In this document: positions 62,644-64,000 of the stretch, in pieces | Numbering within the stretch: position 1 is the first letter of the stretch | Layout: the number at the start of each line of letters is the position of its first letter | Assembly (NCBI RefSeq): GCF_022808175.1 | Contig: NZ_JALGBX010000002.1 | Coordinates: 505,782 to 569,781, forward strand | DNA from: Streptomyces sp. AP-93 | GTDB lineage: Bacteria; Actinomycetota; Actinomycetes; Streptomycetales; Streptomycetaceae | Direction of reading: 5' to 3' | Length of the DNA: 64,000 nucleotides | Translations under genes and position numbers: made by a program | Notes under the pieces: model-generated | Told to the model about the DNA's origin: nothing | What the model saw: only the letters and a program-made list of their open reading frames with translations | Database searches by the model: none

Positions 62644-63769
62644 AGTTCTGCGGCGGCGGGCAGTAGCGGGTCCACGCGTCTTGGAGGTCCACGGCGTAGT
62701 AGCCCTTGAGGATGCCGCCGGCGGTGCGGATGTTCCGGGAGACGATCGGCTCGTCGTTGCCGGTCCGGTACTCCTTGAGCATCTTCGACAGGCTGCGGGA
62801 GTCGAGCGGCTTGCCGTCGATGTCGGCCCAGGGCGCGTCTTCCAGGGCGTTGAGCCGGTCGAGGACGGCGATGGTGGGCAGTTTGTCGAGTCCGATCAGG
62901 ACGTGGTCGCGCAGGTCGGTGAGCAGCCGGATGCCCAGCGATGCCTTGCCGTTCGACTGCGACGACTTGATCAGCTCGATGCAGGCCGCTCGGGCCCGCT
63001 CGGGCCAGTCGCCGCCAGCCGCGTCGGCGACGGCGAGGAGCGGCTCCCAGACGTCGGCGGGGCGGTCCGTGACGCCTTCGGGCATCGCGGGCCATGTGGC
63101 CTTGACCTTGTCACGGACCTGGTCGGCCCAGAGGGCGAGGCGGTCTCGGATCGCGTTGCCCTGCTGCTCGTGGGTGCCGAGACGGTAGGGCTCGACCTTC
63201 TCGTTGGGGGCGCGGCGCCGCATGCGGATGATGACCGAGCGGTCCAGGATTGTGTCGGGCAGTCCGCCAAGGCCGGCCATGGCCACGGCGCAGTAGGACG
63301 GGAAGCCCTGCACGGTCTGGTTGGCACCGTCACCGACGCACCGGTACATCAGCCGTCCGCGTCGGTGTCCGGCGTTGAGGAAGCCGCGGAGCTGCTCGTT
63401 GTCTCCAGCTTTGGGGCCGAACACGGTGTCGATCTCGTCGTAGAGGATCGTGGGCCGCTCCCCCTCGATACCGGCGACGGACCGGAACAGCGCGGACGGG
63501 GAGGCGTCCACGGCGGCCATCTTGTTGGGTACGAGCGTCTCCATGATCTCCAGGGCTCGGGACTTTCCGGAGCCGGGTTCCGGGGAGAGGAACGCGATGC
63601 GGGGGGTGGAGTCGAACGCGTCGAGCAGGTGCGCGTGTGCATCCCACAGGGCGACGGCGACGTAGGCGCCCTCCCTGGGGAAGATGTTGAACCGGCGGTG
63701 GAAGGCCTCCACCTCGTCGAGCAGCGCGGCACCGTCGATGGGCGCGGCCTGGGGCTTGGGGTCGCTCAT
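62591..63769 (-). CDS. DUF3631-domain P-loop ATPase (replication protein candidate)
   Basis: The 392-residue protein has an AAA-like P-loop (SPEPGSGKSRALEIME, Walker A), Walker B ILYDEIDTVFG, an Arg-rich sensor region (DRSVIIRMRRR) and a C-terminal DUF3631 part (DVWEPLLAVADAAGGDWPERARAAC). Such proteins occur in Streptomyces integrative elements and phages, where a helicase role in element replication is usually assumed. The ATG at 63769 opens MSDPKPQ after AGGAAGG and overlaps the upstream stop (TGATG). Its last codons lie in the repeat cluster. Confidence 0.88.
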   Translation of the reverse strand: MSDPKPQAAPIDGAALLDEVEAFHRRFNIFPREGAYVAVALWDAHAHLLDAFDSTPRIAFLSPEPGSGKSRALEIMETLVPNKMAAVDASPSALFRSVAGIEGERPTILYDEIDTVFGPKAGDNEQLRGFLNAGHRRGRLMYRCVGDGANQTVQGFPSYCAVAMAGLGGLPDTILDRSVIIRMRRRAPNEKVEPYRLGTHEQQGNAIRDRLALWADQVRDKVKATWPAMPEGVTDRPADVWEPLLAVADAAGGDWPERARAACIELIKSSQSNGKASLGIRLLTDLRDHVLIGLDKLPTIAVLDRLNALEDAPWADIDGKPLDSRSLSKMLKEYRTGNDEPIVSRNIRTAGGILKGYYAVDLQDAWTRYCPPPQNSATSATPLQTSSQPVLA

Positions 63770-64000
63770 CAGGCGGCCTTCCCTTCCTGGGATACGAGCT
63801 GGGGGCAGACGGTGCGGTGGCGCACGTGGTCGTCGATCAGCGCGAGCGCGCGGGTCTGGCCGGCGGCGAACAGGTCCCGCCCGCACTGGCACCAGGACCG
63901 GGCGGACGGGGTGACGCCGCGGCCAGGGGCACTGATGTGGAGCCAGGCGACGGGCCGGCGTCCGTCGTCGAAGGACGGGTTCGAGCGAACAGATGAAAGG
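63769..64000 (-). CDS. Partial small Cys-containing protein of the integrative element
   Basis: The frame is open from the right edge to a TGA at 63769-63771 and overlaps the ATPase start by one base. The 76 visible codons encode a C-terminal part with SWCQCGRD and, 26 residues later, TVCPQL, a possible zinc site, and a final SQEGKAA. The protein begins outside the window. Similar short proteins occur beside replication genes of Streptomyces elements, but I cannot assign a function. Confidence 0.72.
   Translation of the reverse strand, partial: LSSVRSNPSFDDGRRPVAWLHISAPGRGVTPSARSWCQCGRDLFAAGQTRALALIDDHVRHRTVCPQLVSQEGKAA

Larger units (their letters stand above)
60561..64000. mobile_element. 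Integrative element (AICE-like), left end and ~3.4 kb
   Basis: A tyrosine integrase lies next to the 3' end of tRNA-Ser, preceded on its strand by a small excisionase, an iteron-like region, a DUF3631 ATPase and a further partial gene, all on the minus strand. This is the Int-Xis-Rep order of actinomycete integrative and conjugative or mobilisable elements. The attachment core is expected within the 3' part of the tRNA (about 60555-60583). No second copy of that sequence is present, so the other boundary and any transfer genes lie beyond 64000. Confidence 0.85.

Overview
The window is high-GC actinobacterial chromosome and is almost certainly Streptomyces. The supporting evidence is very strong third-position GC in every convincing gene, many GTG and one probable TTG start, several leaderless-looking promoters, and eight perfect copies of the streptomycete ParB site GTTTCACGTGAAAC. 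The gene order (hisC, cydA-cydB-cydCD, serS, pheA, the Sco/ECuC/DtpA copper cluster, pepP, an HtrA protease) resembles, from memory, the conserved core of the S. coelicolor chromosome within a few hundred kb of oriC. The density of parS sites agrees with that position.

Layout. At 1-3.4 kb two collagen-like secreted proteins with related C-terminal heads flank an aldo/keto reductase driven by a MerR-type promoter. At 3.4-8.8 kb are a membrane protein, a PPP-type metallophosphoesterase, a LacI-family regulator, a HisC-type aminotransferase and a cyclophilin-like protein. At 8.8-17 kb a Rex-box-controlled cytochrome bd operon (cydA, cydB, fused cydCD) is followed by a GAF-GAF histidine kinase. 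At 17-31 kb come a HAD phosphatase, a broken ABC ATPase, an F420-type oxidoreductase, a translationally coupled HSP90-family/TPR pair, KptA, an aquaporin, and a four-gene lipid-type operon (M24 protein, EphD-like hydrolase-SDR fusion, ExxH di-iron-like protein, MerR regulator).

At 31-39.4 kb are a two-ATPase/two-permease ABC operon, a rhomboid-like protein, serS with a coupled HAD gene, a DnaA-box-rich intergenic region, and pheA. At 39.4-45.7 kb is an extracytoplasmic copper cluster (DyP peroxidase, CopC-CopD fusion, PCuAC lipoprotein, Sco, YcnI-like protein, membrane protein). At 46-54.7 kb are two HATPase regulators of RsbW type, aminopeptidase P, a degenerate SpoIIE-type phosphatase, a Prim-Pol-like protein, a DUF5926 protein and a GDPD. 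Three intergenic tandem-repeat arrays lie here, two of which begin at a stop codon. At 55-60.4 kb are an HtrA protease, a LysR / cysteine-dioxygenase-like / YeiH exporter sulfur cluster and a secreted S1 protease.

From about 60.5 kb to the right edge an integrative element sits behind tRNA-Ser(UGA). It shows a tyrosine integrase, an excisionase, a repeat-rich iteron-like region, a DUF3631 ATPase and a partial upstream gene. Its far end lies outside the window.

No canonical defence island or CRISPR array is visible. The most interesting items are the HSP90-TPR pair, the DnaA-box cluster between pheA and serS, the iteron-like array of the integrative element, parS sites lying inside coding sequence, and the 14-bp tandem array that includes a stop codon.
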